Assembly (NCBI GenBank): GCA_036553725.1
Contig: DATBOO010000089.1
Location: 1-13,275, forward strand
DNA from: Bog-756 sp036553725
GTDB lineage: Bacteria; Actinomycetota; Acidimicrobiia; Acidimicrobiales; RAAP-2
Reading direction: 5' to 3'
DNA: 13,275 nt
The position numbers were made by a program, and so were the translations under genes. A model generated the notes under the pieces. It did no database searches and had not been told where the DNA came from. It worked only from the letters and a program-made list of their open reading frames with translations. Shown in pieces: positions 6,568-13,275 of the stretch. Positions within the stretch are counted from its first letter, which is position 1. Every line of letters begins with the position of its first letter.

Positions 6568-7422
6568 GTGTCCGAGCTGTCGGGCTTGCGCAAGGTCCTC
6601 GACCTGGACCCGGTCGGGGACGGCCGCTTCCGGGCGGAGAACTTCGACACCGGGTTCGGCGGGGTCGTCTTCGGGGGCCAGTTGCTGGCCCAGACGATCG
6701 TCGCCGCCTCGACGGCCGATCCGTCCAAGGAAGTCAAGACGGTCCACACCATCTTCGCCCGCGGGGGGGCGATGGACCAGTCGCTCGACCTCGAGGTCGA
6801 GCCCATCCACGTCGGCCGGGCCCTGGCCAGCGCCACGGTGACCGTCCGACAGGGCGAACGACTGGTTTCCCGCTCCCTGGTCCTCCTGAGCGCGGTGGAA
6901 CCCGATCTCATCCGGCACGGCGTGGATGCGCCCGCGGCCGGCGCACCGGAGGAGGCACCCCGGTCCACGAGAGGCGAGGAGTTCTGGGAGATCCGGGTGG
7001 TCGACGGTGTCGACCTGGCCGATCCTGATTCCGTGGGACCGGCCGAGTTGTTGGTATGGAGCCGGTTCGCCGGGGACCAGGCCACCGGCGTGACGGGCCA
7101 GGCCCTGCTCGCCTACGCCACCGACGGCTTCCTCATCGGCACCGCCATGCGGCCCCATCCCGGCATCGGCCAGTCGATGTCCCACGTCTCCATCTCCACC
7201 AGCGTGCTGAGCCACACCCTGACCTTCCACGAGCCGGTCGACGCCACCGCCTGGCACCTGCTGGCCCACCGCAGCCCCTATGCGGGCCGGGGCCGCTCGT
7301 ACGGGTGTGCCGATGTGTTCACCGAGGACGGCCGGCTGGTCGCCTCCTTCGTCCAGGACAACATGATCCGGGCCTTCCCCGACGGGCGGCAGCCAAGACC
7401 GGGCGGCCGATCGAAGTCCTGA
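6568..7422 (+). CDS. TesB-type acyl-CoA thioesterase (double hotdog)
   Basis: Hydrolyses acyl-CoA to free acid and CoA in the cytosol; 284 residues, the usual acyl-CoA thioesterase II length. The N-terminal hotdog carries GGVVFGGQLLAQ (about 31-42) and VKTVHTIFARGG. The C-terminal hotdog holds the full TesB catalytic triad: D186 (YATDGFLIG), T217 (LSHTLTFH) and Q263 (FVQDNMIRAF). The GTG start follows GAGAGGAG by a few bases and lies one base past the DUF2889 stop, so the genes are coupled. In this locus it could release CoA from pathway intermediates or dead-end acyl-CoAs. The gene converges on the alpha/beta hydrolase with a 21-bp gap. Confidence 0.93.
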   Translation: MSELSGLRKVLDLDPVGDGRFRAENFDTGFGGVVFGGQLLAQTIVAASTADPSKEVKTVHTIFARGGAMDQSLDLEVEPIHVGRALASATVTVRQGERLVSRSLVLLSAVEPDLIRHGVDAPAAGAPEEAPRSTRGEEFWEIRVVDGVDLADPDSVGPAELLVWSRFAGDQATGVTGQALLAYATDGFLIGTAMRPHPGIGQSMSHVSISTSVLSHTLTFHEPVDATAWHLLAHRSPYAGRGRSYGCADVFTEDGRLVASFVQDNMIRAFPDGRQPRPGGRSKS

Positions 7423-7443
7423 GGCCGGTGGCCCGGGTCCGGG

Positions 7444-8304
7444 TCAACCGATCGTCGGCCGGATCCTTTCCTCCAGGAAGGTGACCACCGACTCGGAGAA
7501 GGCATCGTTGCGGTCACCGGCGATCATGTGCGCCGCCCGCTCGACCCCGACCACGGTGGCACCGGGGATCTTGGACAGGAGGTCGTCGACGCCCTCCTGG
7601 GTGACGACGTCGCTGAGAAGGCCCCGCACCAGCATGGTGGGGACCTTGATGTTGCTCATGGCCACATCGAGCAGACCGGTCAGGCGATCGGGCACCACCT
7701 CGGTCCGCTCCTGTCGGATGAGCAGCGGGTCCCAATGCCAGTACCAGCGGCCGTCGCGGTTGCGGAGCACCTTCATGAGCCCGGACGGGTTCACCCGCTT
7801 GGTCCGCTGGGGGGTGTAGGCGGCAATGGCCGCCGCCGCCTCTTCGAGACTGTCGAAGCCGTCGAGGCCCGACTGCATGAAGGTGGCGATGCGTTGGATC
7901 CCGATCGGATTGGCCTTGGGCGTGATGTCCACCAGGACCAGGCCGCAGGAGACGGTGCGGTCGCTGGTGCCCTCGGCGAGCATGGCTGACATGCCACCGA
8001 GGGAGGCGCCGATCAGCACCGGCGGCTTCCGCAACTGGTCGACGACCGCCAGGCAGTCCCCTCCGAAGGCGGTGAACGAGTAGTCGCCATTGGGGGCCCA
8101 GTCGCTGTCTCCGTGGCCACGGAGGTCGAGGGCCACCGTCCGCCAGCCGTGGGCGGCAACCGTCTCGGCGGTCGATCCCCACGCGTACCGGGTCTGGCCG
8201 CCGCCGTGGAGGAAGAGGACGGGCCAGGCATCGGGGTCGCCCCTAATGTCGGCCACCAGGTGCACTCCCTCGAATCCCTCGAAGACCACTCGCTCGACGT
8301 CCAT
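7444..8304 (-). CDS. Alpha/beta-fold hydrolase
   Basis: Serine hydrolase of 286 residues with every core element: oxyanion-hole HGGG (33-36), LRGHGDSD after strand 4 (61-68), nucleophile elbow G-A-S101-L-G-G, acid candidate D232 (RGLLSDVV) and catalytic H259 (ERAAHMIAGDRNDAF). The cap region includes GRWYWHWDP, a signature seen in haloperoxidase/epoxide hydrolase-like members, so an ester, lactone or epoxide substrate is possible; the sequence does not decide. No signal peptide, so cytosolic. The upstream GGGAGG lies about 14 nt from the ATG, too far to be ideal. It is convergent with the thioesterase and divergent from the SnoaL-like gene, so it is probably transcribed alone. Confidence 0.92.
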   Translation of the reverse strand: MDVERVVFEGFEGVHLVADIRGDPDAWPVLFLHGGGQTRYAWGSTAETVAAHGWRTVALDLRGHGDSDWAPNGDYSFTAFGGDCLAVVDQLRKPPVLIGASLGGMSAMLAEGTSDRTVSCGLVLVDITPKANPIGIQRIATFMQSGLDGFDSLEEAAAAIAAYTPQRTKRVNPSGLMKVLRNRDGRWYWHWDPLLIRQERTEVVPDRLTGLLDVAMSNIKVPTMLVRGLLSDVVTQEGVDDLLSKIPGATVVGVERAAHMIAGDRNDAFSESVVTFLEERIRPTIG

Positions 8305-8386
8305 CGCCCCATCGTCGCACCTCCCGGCCGGTGGTTTCCGATCCGGGGTATTCGATTGTCAGGTGACCCGGTGCCCGCCGGCCCAT

Positions 8387-8392
8387 TAGCGT
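8387..8392 (+). promoter_or_regulatory. Predicted -10 box for the SnoaL-like gene
   Basis: TAGCGT fits TANNNT and ends 7 nt before the ATG at 8400, predicting a leaderless transcript. GTGACC at 8363-8368, 18 nt upstream, is a plausible -35 box. It lies in the 95-bp divergent gap with the hydrolase gene. Confidence 0.4.
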
Positions 8393-8399
8393 CCGGGAG

Positions 8400-8906
8400 A
8401 TGCTCGACGATGCCGTGGTGGCCGAGTCCGTTCACGACACCGGTGTCCGCCGGCTGCAGCACGCTTACGCCGATGTGGTCAACCGGCGGGCCTGGCCCGA
8501 GCTGGACCAGCTGTTCCTCCCCGGAGCGCAGATCGTCATCGATCGCCGCATGGGGGAGCCCCTGGTACTGGTGGGCGGAACCCAACTGGGCGAATTCATC
8601 GGGACGTCCATCGCCCAGTACGAGTTCTTCGAATTTGTCATTCTCAACGCCCACATCGTGTTTCCCGAGGGGGCCCTGGCCGGCACGGCGGTGAGCCGCC
8701 TGTTCATGAGCGAGCTCCGCCAACAGCGCGACAGTGGTCGCTGGACCACCGTCTTCGGCCTCTACCACGACCGGTATGCCCTCCAAGCCGGGCGTTGGTG
8801 GTTCGCCGAGCGCCGGTACCACTCGCTGGCCCGCAGCAGTCAGGATCTCGAGGTCTTCCCGGTCCCGACCCACCCCGGCATCGAGGTACCAGGGCCCGGG
8901 TCGTAG
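8400..8906 (+). CDS. SnoaL/NTF2-like domain protein
   Basis: Small cone-shaped alpha+beta barrel protein of 168 residues. The opening helix pattern (RRLQHAYADVVNRRAWPELDQLFLPGAQIVID) is characteristic: a helix, the W-x-x-L-x-x-L-F turn, then the first strand of the barrel. SRLFMSELRQ, TTVFGLYHDRYAL and GRWWFAERRYHSL are the later strands. The fold serves polyketide cyclases, dehydratases, isomerases and non-enzymatic binding proteins; catalytic residues differ among them and I cannot choose. There is no ribosome binding site at the normal distance, but a -10 box 7 nt upstream suggests leaderless translation. It is divergent from the hydrolase and 87 nt ahead of the phosphatase gene. Confidence 0.82.
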   Translation: MLDDAVVAESVHDTGVRRLQHAYADVVNRRAWPELDQLFLPGAQIVIDRRMGEPLVLVGGTQLGEFIGTSIAQYEFFEFVILNAHIVFPEGALAGTAVSRLFMSELRQQRDSGRWTTVFGLYHDRYALQAGRWWFAERRYHSLARSSQDLEVFPVPTHPGIEVPGPGS

Positions 8907-8993
8907 GGATCGCCCGGTCGTGCCGGTGGCGGGATGACCGCGGCGACCCTGCCCATCAGCCATCGGCACCCCGGGGCATGGGAGCATCGGGGC

Positions 8994-9467
8994 ATGCCGC
9001 TCTTGCTGGTCCGGCACGGGCATGCCGGGAGACGAAGCGCCTACCAGGGCGACGACCGGGTGCGACCGCTGTCCAAGCGGGGACGGGCCCAGGCGCAGAG
9101 CCTGGTCCCGCTGCTGAGCGACTACCGGCCCCAGCGGGTCCTGAGCAGCCCGTTCGTGCGGTGCTTCGAGACGGTCCGCCCCGCCGCCGAGGCACTGGGC
9201 CTGGCCGTCGAATCGATCGACGAGCTGGCCGAGGGGCACGGGGCCGAAGCGCTGCGACTGATGGAACGGATGGAGGGCGAGTCGGCTGTCCTGTGCACGC
9301 ACGGGGATGTGGCCACCGAAGTGCTCGACTCCCTGGCCGGGGAGCGAACCAGCAAGGAGAAGCAGTCGATGCGGTTGCAGAAGGGCGATGTGTGGGTCAT
9401 CCAGTCGACCGGCTCCTCGCTGGCCATCGTCACCCGCCTCCGACCGCCCCGGGGTACCGACGAGTGA
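8994..9467 (+). CDS. Histidine phosphatase (SixA/phosphoglycerate mutase-like)
   Basis: Small single-domain phosphatase of 157 residues. The family signature R7-H8-G9 begins right after the first strand (LLLVRHGHAG), with H8 as the phosphorylated nucleophile. R56 in LSSPFVRCFET and H103 in LCTHGD complete the phosphate pocket, and E80 (ELAEG) is a candidate proton donor. The size and short helical insert resemble SixA-like proteins more than glycolytic mutases. I use the ATG at 8994; the in-frame ATG at 8934 would add 20 residues before the first strand with no fold counterpart. GGGAG lies about 9 nt upstream. Its substrate is unknown, and nothing visible ties it to the peptidoglycan genes that follow. 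Confidence 0.88.
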   Translation: MPLLLVRHGHAGRRSAYQGDDRVRPLSKRGRAQAQSLVPLLSDYRPQRVLSSPFVRCFETVRPAAEALGLAVESIDELAEGHGAEALRLMERMEGESAVLCTHGDVATEVLDSLAGERTSKEKQSMRLQKGDVWVIQSTGSSLAIVTRLRPPRGTDE

Positions 9468-9543
9468 TCGGCCGGTCCGCCACCCGGCGCTGCCACCCCA
9501 CCGGGGATGCCACGGCCTAGGTGCCGCCGTCCTTGCCGGCCGA
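9468..9543. repeat. Distant inverted repeat between phosphatase and murL
   Basis: TCGGCCGG (9468-9475, directly after the phosphatase stop) and CCGGCCGA (9536-9543) are perfect 8-bp complements 60 nt apart. It could close a branched terminator in the 125-bp gap, but the long loop and GC-rich background make chance likely. Confidence 0.25.
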
Positions 9544-9577
9544 GCCGGATGCCGACGGAGCCGCCCGACCCGGCCGC

Positions 9578-9583
9578 TACGCT
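9578..9583 (+). promoter_or_regulatory. Predicted -10 box for the murL-murD2 operon
   Basis: TACGCT fits TANNNT and ends 9 nt before the murL ATG. There is no Shine-Dalgarno between them, consistent with a leaderless mRNA. No -35 box is convincing. Confidence 0.4.
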
Positions 9584-9592
9584 GATGCGGCC

Positions 9593-10954
9593 ATGAACGA
9601 CCCCGATCGGTTCGATCCGGCCGCCTTCAAGATGTTCCGGGTGCTGGATCGGTCGTTCGACGAGGCGACGAAGACCGCCTCGCTCCACTACGCCTTCGAC
9701 GAGGGCCCTTCCTTCGTCGAGACGGTCATCTTCGAGACGGCGACCGGGTCCCCGACGCCCGTGGACCGGGCGAGATTGGAAGGTGCGCTCCTCCACTTGC
9801 ACATCGCCGCCGGGACCAGCTACTACAAGGCGGCGGCTCCCCCCATCGTGTCGGTCGAGTCCGGGGCCCTCAGCCCGACCGAGGTGGCCTTCCATCAACA
9901 CCTGTACGACGACGGCCTCCGGGAGTTCGCGGTGGCCAACCGTCTGGCGGTGCCCCGCCCGGTGTCGGTCTCGTCCATGTTCTCCCGCCGGGACCGGCCC
10001 GTCCCGACGGACCGGCGGCGGCCGGGTGGAGTGGTGGTCCCGATCGGGGGCGGCAAGGACTCGATGGTGCTCATCGAGGCCCTGCGGCCGCTCCGCCCCC
10101 GCCTCCTGGCGGTCAATCCGCATCCGCTGGTCATCGACCTGGCCCGTCGCGCCGATCTCGAATTGCTGGTGGTGAGGCGGGAGCTCTCCCCGAACCTGTC
10201 CGTGCTCAACCGGGCGGGGGCGCTCAACGGCCACGTGCCGGTCACGGCCATCGTCTCGCTCATCGCGGCGGTGGGGGCGGCGCTGTACGGCTACGACACC
10301 ATTGCCATGGCCATCGAGCGCTCGGCCAGTGAGGAGACGGCACTGGTGAACGGGGTGCCGGTCAATCACCAGTACTCGAAGAGCTTCGACTTCGAGCGCC
10401 TGATGCGCGGTCTGCTGGCCACCGCCATCGACCCGGGCCTCACCTATGGCTCGGCGCTCCGTCCGTACTCGGAGCTGGCCATCGCCCGGTCCTTCGCCTC
10501 GCTCTCCCAGTACCACTCGACCTTCTGCAGTTGCAACACGGTGTTCCGCCAATCCGCCGGCGCCGACGACCGTTGGTGCGGCGCCTGCGCCAAGTGCCGC
10601 TTCGTCGGTCTGGTGCTGGCCCCGTTCATGGGTCGCGAGGAGCTGGGGGCGGTCATCGGCCGCGACATGTTCGCCGACGCGGCGGAGATCTCCGGCTTCG
10701 CCGCCCTGATGAGCGACGAGGACAAGCCGTTCGAGTGTGTCGGCGAGCGCCGCGAGTCGGCCGCCGCCATCCGGATGCTCTCCGACCGCCCGGAATGGAA
10801 GACGTCGCCGGTGGTGGCCGCCCTCTCGGACCGGGCCCGGGCCATGGTGTCCGAGGCGGAGATCGAGCAGCTGTTGACCCCCGATTCCGATCTGGGCTTC
10901 CCGGATCGACGGGTGGCCGGGGCCGTGGAGCGCTTCCTCGCCGTGCGGCCGTGA
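9593..10954 (+). CDS. murL: UDP-MurNAc-L-alanyl-L-glutamate epimerase MurL
   Basis: Epimerises the terminal L-Glu of UDP-MurNAc-L-Ala-L-Glu to D-Glu using ATP (released as AMP and PPi), in the cytosolic stage of peptidoglycan synthesis; 453 residues. Features fitting MurL: a PP-loop-like nucleotide motif P150-I-G-G-G-K-D-S157 followed by a Rossmann-like helix; LNGHVPVTAIVSLIAAVGAALYGYDTIAMAIERSASEE; NHQYSKSFDFE; and a cysteine block with C312-S-C314 and W328-C329-G-A-C332-A-K-C335. The strongest support is context: the next gene is a MurD homologue overlapping by GTGA, the arrangement known for murL-murD2 in Xanthomonas. The ATG at 9593 is preferred over the open frame back to 9521 because a -10 box sits 9 nt upstream. 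The reaction is inferred from homology and pairing. Confidence 0.87.
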   Translation: MNDPDRFDPAAFKMFRVLDRSFDEATKTASLHYAFDEGPSFVETVIFETATGSPTPVDRARLEGALLHLHIAAGTSYYKAAAPPIVSVESGALSPTEVAFHQHLYDDGLREFAVANRLAVPRPVSVSSMFSRRDRPVPTDRRRPGGVVVPIGGGKDSMVLIEALRPLRPRLLAVNPHPLVIDLARRADLELLVVRRELSPNLSVLNRAGALNGHVPVTAIVSLIAAVGAALYGYDTIAMAIERSASEETALVNGVPVNHQYSKSFDFERLMRGLLATAIDPGLTYGSALRPYSELAIARSFASLSQYHSTFCSCNTVFRQSAGADDRWCGACAKCRFVGLVLAPFMGREELGAVIGRDMFADAAEISGFAALMSDEDKPFECVGERRESAAAIRMLSDRPEWKTSPVVAALSDRARAMVSEAEIEQLLTPDSDLGFPDRRVAGAVERFLAVRP

Positions 10955-12360
10955 CCCTCGACGAGCTCTGTCAGCGACGGGCCGCGGTCTGGGGACTCGG
11001 GCAGGAGGGGATGGCCACCGCCGCCCTGCTGATCGGGCGGGGGGTGGTCCCGGTGCTGATCGACGATGACGTCGAGGCCGCCTCGGTCCGGGCGACGGCG
11101 CTGCCGAAGGGGGCTCCGGCGGTGGTGGCCCCGGCGTCGGCCCCCTGGTCGCGGATCGAAGCGGTGGTGCGTGCCCCCGGGGTGGGCCGGTACCGCCCGG
11201 AGCTGACCGCCGCGGCCGCATCGGGCACGGCGGTGACCACCGCCATGGCGATGTGGCTGGAGGACTTCGCCGGGGCGCCGGTGGTGGCGATCACCGGCAC
11301 CAAGGGGAAGAGCACCACCGCCGCGCTGACCGCCTCGATCCTGCGTCACGAGGGCATGCGGGTGGCCTTGATCGGGAACATCGGTGTGCCTGTCATCGAC
11401 ATGTACGACCGCCCGCCCGTCGACGCCTACGTGGTGGAGGTCTCCTCCTACCAGGCAGCCGACGTCACGGTGACACCGGGGGTGTGCGTGCTGACCGGCC
11501 TGGCCCCGGACCATCTCGACTGGCACGGCGGTGAGGAGCGCTACTACCGGGACAAGCTCCGTCTGATCGAGTCGGGCCCGCCCGGAGTGGTCGCCGTGAA
11601 CGCAGCCAGCCCCGAGGCGGTGCGACGGACCGACGGCCACCCCCGCCGGACGCTGTTCGGCCCCGCCGGACGGGTCCGGGTCGACCCCTCCGGGACGATC
11701 GAGGTCGACGGCGCGGGCGTGGTCGACTCGGCGAGGCTCCGCCCTCCCGGCCACCACAACGTGTGGAACCTCTGTGGTGCCATCGCCGGGACCATGCTGC
11801 TCGGCGGCCGGTGCCCTTCCCCCGGCTCGGTCGGGGCCGCGGTCGACGGCTTCGACGGGCTGCCCTCCCGGTGCCGGACCATCGGCGAGCGCGACGGCCT
11901 GACCTTCGTCGACGATGCCCTGGCTTCCAATCCGTCTGCCACCGTGGCCTCGGTCGAAGCCTTTCCCGGGCGCGAGCTGACCGTCATCCTGGGCGGCGCC
12001 GACCGTGGCGTCGATGTCCGACCGCTGGTCGGGGCGCTGGCCCGCCGGACGCCGACCCCGAGGGTGATCCTGCTCCGGCCGGACGGACAGCACCTGCTCG
12101 CCGCCCTCGGCCCGTCGGATGGCCGGCCGCAGCCCGCAGTCCCCACGAGGGAGGCGGGCGGCATCGACGAGGCGGTCCGCGCCGCGGTGGAGTGGACGCC
12201 GGAGGGCGGGGTGATCCTCTTCTCCCCGGCCGCACCCACTCCGGGGGGCCAGGGTGGCTTCGGGGAGCGCAGCCGCCAGTTCGTCGCCGCCTCGGCAGTG
12301 GCCGATCGGCCGGGCCGCCCGGGAGGGCCGTCGGCCCGGACGGCGACGGGCGAGGATTGA
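10951..12360 (+). CDS. murD2: UDP-MurNAc-L-alanine--L-glutamate ligase MurD2
   Basis: Mur ligase of 469 residues that, as MurD2, joins L-Glu (not D-Glu) to UDP-MurNAc-L-Ala. Three domains are visible: N-terminal Rossmann (VWGLGQEGMA, 13-22), central ATPase with P-loop T115-G-T-K-G-K-S-T122, E163 in VEVSSYQ, H188 in PDHLDW and K202 in YRDKLRL (the position of the carbamylated Lys of MurD), then HHNVWN and the C-terminal domain with DDALASNPSAT and VILGGADRGVD. Naming it MurD2 rather than MurD rests on the 4-bp GTGA overlap with murL, since a D-Glu-adding MurD would not need an epimerase partner. The last 25 residues are Pro/Gly/Arg-rich and look disordered. The GTG at 10951 has no separate ribosome binding site and probably uses reinitiation. 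Confidence 0.88.
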   Translation: MTLDELCQRRAAVWGLGQEGMATAALLIGRGVVPVLIDDDVEAASVRATALPKGAPAVVAPASAPWSRIEAVVRAPGVGRYRPELTAAAASGTAVTTAMAMWLEDFAGAPVVAITGTKGKSTTAALTASILRHEGMRVALIGNIGVPVIDMYDRPPVDAYVVEVSSYQAADVTVTPGVCVLTGLAPDHLDWHGGEERYYRDKLRLIESGPPGVVAVNAASPEAVRRTDGHPRRTLFGPAGRVRVDPSGTIEVDGAGVVDSARLRPPGHHNVWNLCGAIAGTMLLGGRCPSPGSVGAAVDGFDGLPSRCRTIGERDGLTFVDDALASNPSATVASVEAFPGRELTVILGGADRGVDVRPLVGALARRTPTPRVILLRPDGQHLLAALGPSDGRPQPAVPTREAGGIDEAVRAAVEWTPEGGVILFSPAAPTPGGQGGFGERSRQFVAASAVADRPGRPGGPSARTATGED

Positions 12361-12362
12361 CA

Positions 12363-12386
12363 ACCGTGGCCGTCGACCGCCACGGT
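12363..12386 (+). promoter_or_regulatory. Perfect 8-bp hairpin between murD2 and the redoxin gene
   Basis: ACCGTGGC (12363-12370), loop CGTCGACC, then GCCACGGT (12379-12386). It starts 2 nt after the murD2 stop and is followed by GGGGAGG and not by a T-run. It could be a partial terminator, an attenuator, a 3'-end stabiliser, or a structure influencing access to the downstream ribosome binding site (GAGGAG, 12398-12403). Confidence 0.5.
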
Positions 12387-12412
12387 GGGGAGGAGACGAG
12401 GAGCGTGCCGGT

Positions 12413-13275
12413 ATGACCCTGATGACCATCATCGACGACGGCGTCCGGACCCTGGAGGCGACGCCCGATCCGGTCCGGGGTGCGTTCCTCGTCGATGCCG
12501 ACCGGTTGCCCCACGCCCTCGGATGGGACTTGAAGCCCGCCGGGCTGTGCCGGCACGATGCCTGCGTGCCCGTCGCCGACGCCGGCCGGCTGTGGGTGGG
12601 GGAGCGGCTCGATCTGACCGCGGTGGCCGGGGCCCTCGGGCGCCCGGTGGTGGTCGACGTGGACGCCGGGCTGATGGCCGTGGCCCTGCCCGCCGAGCTC
12701 CGCCGTCGGGCCCTCGACGACCTACGGGCCCCGGCCTTCGAACTGCCGGATCTCGACGGGAACATCCGTGGCCTCGATGAGTGGGCCGGGTCGAAGCGCC
12801 TGCTCGTCACCTTTGCGAGCTGGTGCGGCTGCCGCTATGACCTGCCGGGATGGCAGGCCCTCCACGACGAGCTCGGCCCCCTGGGGTTCACGGTCATCGC
12901 CGTGGCCATCGACTTCAGCGCCGATGACGTCCGGCCGTGGACCGAGGGGATCACCATGCCGGTCCTCTATGACCCCACCCATGTGCTCACCGAGTTGTAC
13001 GCCATCTCCAACGTGCCCACGGTGGTGTGGATCGACGAGGAGGGCGGCATCGCCCGGCCCATCGGCGCCGCCCATGGCACCGACCTCTTCGTCGAGTTCA
13101 CCGGCATCGAGGCCGGGCCCCATCTCGACGAGGTGCGCCGGTGGGTCAATGACGGCCTCGTGCCCATCACCGGGCCGGAGGCCCGGGCCGCGGTGGACGA
13201 CCTGACCGAGGACGAAGTCCTGGCCCGCCTCCACTTCCGGGTGGCCTCGGAGGCCCACCGGGCCGGCGACGACGA
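12413..13275 (+). CDS. Redoxin (AhpC/TSA-thioredoxin fold) domain protein, partial at right edge
   Basis: Open to the window edge with 287 codons seen. Residues 1-100 form an unnamed N-terminal region with GWDLKPAGLC46RHDAC51VP, a Cys-x4-Cys pair. From about 107 (APAFELPDLDG) a peroxiredoxin/TlpA-like thioredoxin fold begins: FASWC138GC140RYDLPGW, FTVIAVAID, then the cis-Pro loop NVPTVVWIDEEG. The active site is Trp-Cys-Gly-Cys with no Cys at the usual C-x-x-C spacing. After about 250 the chain turns helical (DEVLARLHFRVASEAHRAG), possibly the start of a TPR-like tail. No signal peptide or membrane anchor, so probably cytosolic. The ATG at 12413 has GAGGAG 9 nt upstream; an ATG at 12422 is an alternative. 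It lies 52 nt after murD2 on the same strand and may be cotranscribed. Fold is firm; substrate unknown. Confidence 0.82.
   Translation, partial: MTLMTIIDDGVRTLEATPDPVRGAFLVDADRLPHALGWDLKPAGLCRHDACVPVADAGRLWVGERLDLTAVAGALGRPVVVDVDAGLMAVALPAELRRRALDDLRAPAFELPDLDGNIRGLDEWAGSKRLLVTFASWCGCRYDLPGWQALHDELGPLGFTVIAVAIDFSADDVRPWTEGITMPVLYDPTHVLTELYAISNVPTVVWIDEEGGIARPIGAAHGTDLFVEFTGIEAGPHLDEVRRWVNDGLVPITGPEARAAVDDLTEDEVLARLHFRVASEAHRAGDD

Noticed and set aside
7404..7461. Bidirectional terminator between thioesterase and hydrolase (CGGCCGATCG paired with CGATCG-GCCG)
   Set aside because: The arms lie inside the coding ends, need a 3-nt bulge and enclose about 35 nt; no T-run on either strand.
8934..8993. 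Upstream ATG for the histidine phosphatase
   Set aside because: The extra 20 residues have no fold counterpart, and the first beta strand starts two residues after the ATG at 8994.
9122..11221. Minus-strand ORF of 699 codons
   Set aside because: Composition is dominated by Arg, Gly, His and Pro, and it lies antisense to the phosphatase, murL and murD2 genes, all of which carry clear motifs. Long antisense frames are expected in very GC-rich coding DNA.
10444..12810. Minus-strand ORF of 788 codons
   Set aside because: Antisense to murL, murD2 and the start of the redoxin gene; low-complexity product with no recognisable motif.

Overview
The window is a high-GC, gene-dense bacterial segment. 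Gene style (GTG starts, ATGA and GTGA overlaps, actinobacterial TANNNT -10 boxes placed so that transcripts would be leaderless) and gene content (ACAD10/11-type dehydrogenase, phosphotransferase-family kinase, DUF2889, TesB, actinobacterial-type redoxin) suggest an uncultured-type actinobacterium, perhaps of the Acidimicrobiia. That placement is inference from style, not from a marker gene. I see no rRNA, tRNA, CRISPR array, transposase or phage gene.

Left part (1-7422) is an acyl-CoA metabolism locus arranged around a divergent promoter. On the minus strand an SDR oxidoreductase (1383-2249) and a phosphotransferase-family kinase (302-1378) form an operon. Past the kinase lies the edge of a small two-helix membrane protein (1-220) in DNA of visibly lower GC. 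On the plus strand a TetR regulator (2363-3073) overlaps an ACAD10/11-like acyl-CoA dehydrogenase (3070-4371), followed by a zinc-free MDR oxidoreductase (4382-5380), a DUF2889 protein (5559-6566) and a TesB-type thioesterase (6568-7422). The SDR-TetR gap holds an AT-rich imperfect palindrome lying on a good minus-strand promoter, so TetR probably controls both arms. Kinase plus ACAD10/11-like dehydrogenase plus SDR is the gene set expected for 4-hydroxyacyl-CoA catabolism (levulinate/gamma-lactone-type substrates), with the two halves encoded separately.

Middle part (7444-9467) holds an alpha/beta hydrolase on the minus strand, convergent with the thioesterase, then plus-strand genes for a SnoaL/NTF2-like protein and a small histidine phosphatase. 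These are ordinary accessory functions with no clear link to each other.

Right part (9593-13275) is the most notable: a murL-murD2 pair (9593-10954 and 10951-12360, GTGA overlap). This is the alternative route for putting D-glutamate into peptidoglycan: MurD2 adds L-Glu to UDP-MurNAc-L-Ala, and MurL then epimerises the attached glutamate. A redoxin-domain protein with an unusual Trp-Cys-Gly-Cys active site (12413 to the right edge) follows after an 8-bp perfect hairpin and may be cotranscribed.
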